A program made the translations under genes and the position numbers. 64,000 nucleotides of DNA from Allacma fusca. Lineage: Eukaryota; Arthropoda; Collembola; Symphypleona; Sminthuridae. Position 1 is the first letter of the stretch. Each line of letters starts with the position of its first letter. Below are positions 63,865 to 64,000 of the stretch, in pieces. The stretch spans positions 7,607,873 to 7,671,872 of the forward strand of contig OX359250.1 in the NCBI GenBank assembly GCA_947179485.1, read 5' to 3'. The notes under the pieces were generated by a model. That model made no database searches and was not told the DNA's origin. It saw only the letters and a list, made by a program, of their open reading frames with translations.

Positions 63865-64000
63865 GTAAAACACCCATTAAAATGTTTTGAGTGTCTACAT
63901 TGACTAAAATGTATTAAGAGCTTTTATATACTACGTGATTCCTGAGAATGAATATACAATAGTTATTGCAAATGTTCAGATGAATGTATTCGGCAAGATA
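63865..64000 (+). other. Start of the next DNALI1 intron
   Basis: Sequence after the last visible donor, noncoding to the window edge. Confidence 0.6.

Noticed and set aside
1-64000. CRISPR arrays, rRNA, tRNA or bacterial-type operons
   Set aside because: No regularly spaced direct repeats, no tRNA cloverleaf or rRNA signature noticed, and all genes are intron-rich.

Overview
This is a eukaryotic nuclear window, about 62% A+T by eye, with many short GT-AG introns (mostly 50-110 nt), both strands used, and roughly a dozen genes in 64 kb. The protein families (a long JARID2, an EB-module secreted protein, nardilysin, ENOX, an ASB-type SOCS protein, DEF8, BLOC1S4) indicate a metazoan. The small introns, gene density and EB protein fit a compact arthropod-like genome. 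The set CFAP90, CatSper gamma, TEX14 and DNALI1 implies flagellated sperm. A basal hexapod such as a springtail would fit, but this assignment is an inference and I hold it at low confidence.

Layout: 448-6488 (-) is a 17-exon nardilysin-type M16 metallopeptidase; one of its introns carries a 1.1-kb non-autonomous hAT element (1999-3094). 9249-12396 (-) is an ecto-NOX protein. 13343-14402 (+) is a two-exon ankyrin/SOCS-box protein. 17465-19867 (+) is phosphomannomutase. 19.9-27.7 kb is gene-poor, with one partial EB-domain gene at about 22.9-23.5 kb. 27695-28386 (+) is CFAP90, convergent with DEF8 (28825-31581, -). 32891-40954 (-) is a large CatSper gamma-like gene. About 42.9-43.2 kb (-) may be the end of a small unresolved gene. 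43972-49647 (+) is a 20-exon TEX14-like ankyrin/pseudokinase gene. 51121-58393 (+) is a 17-exon JARID2 gene (about 1788 aa), convergent with BLOC1S4 (58982-60143, -). 62934 to the right edge (+) is the first part of an inner-arm dynein p28/DNALI1 gene.

Exon models were built by hand from splice motifs, reading phase and remembered family alignments. Coding totals close in frame for nardilysin (1086 aa), ENOX (723 aa), ASB (296 aa), PMM (247 aa), CFAP90 (166 aa), DEF8 (424 aa), TEX14 (1294 aa), JARID2 (1788 aa) and BLOC1S4 (160 aa).

Functional theme: most genes are unrelated housekeeping or regulatory genes. From 27.7 kb to the right edge, however, four of the eight gene models (the unresolved 43-kb model included) are sperm, flagellum or germ-cell genes (CFAP90, CatSper gamma, TEX14, DNALI1). 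The most notable item is a full-looking CatSper gamma subunit with the conserved C-terminal core and transmembrane segment, because CatSper is considered lost from many protostome lineages. I saw no operons, CRISPR arrays, rRNA or tRNA genes.
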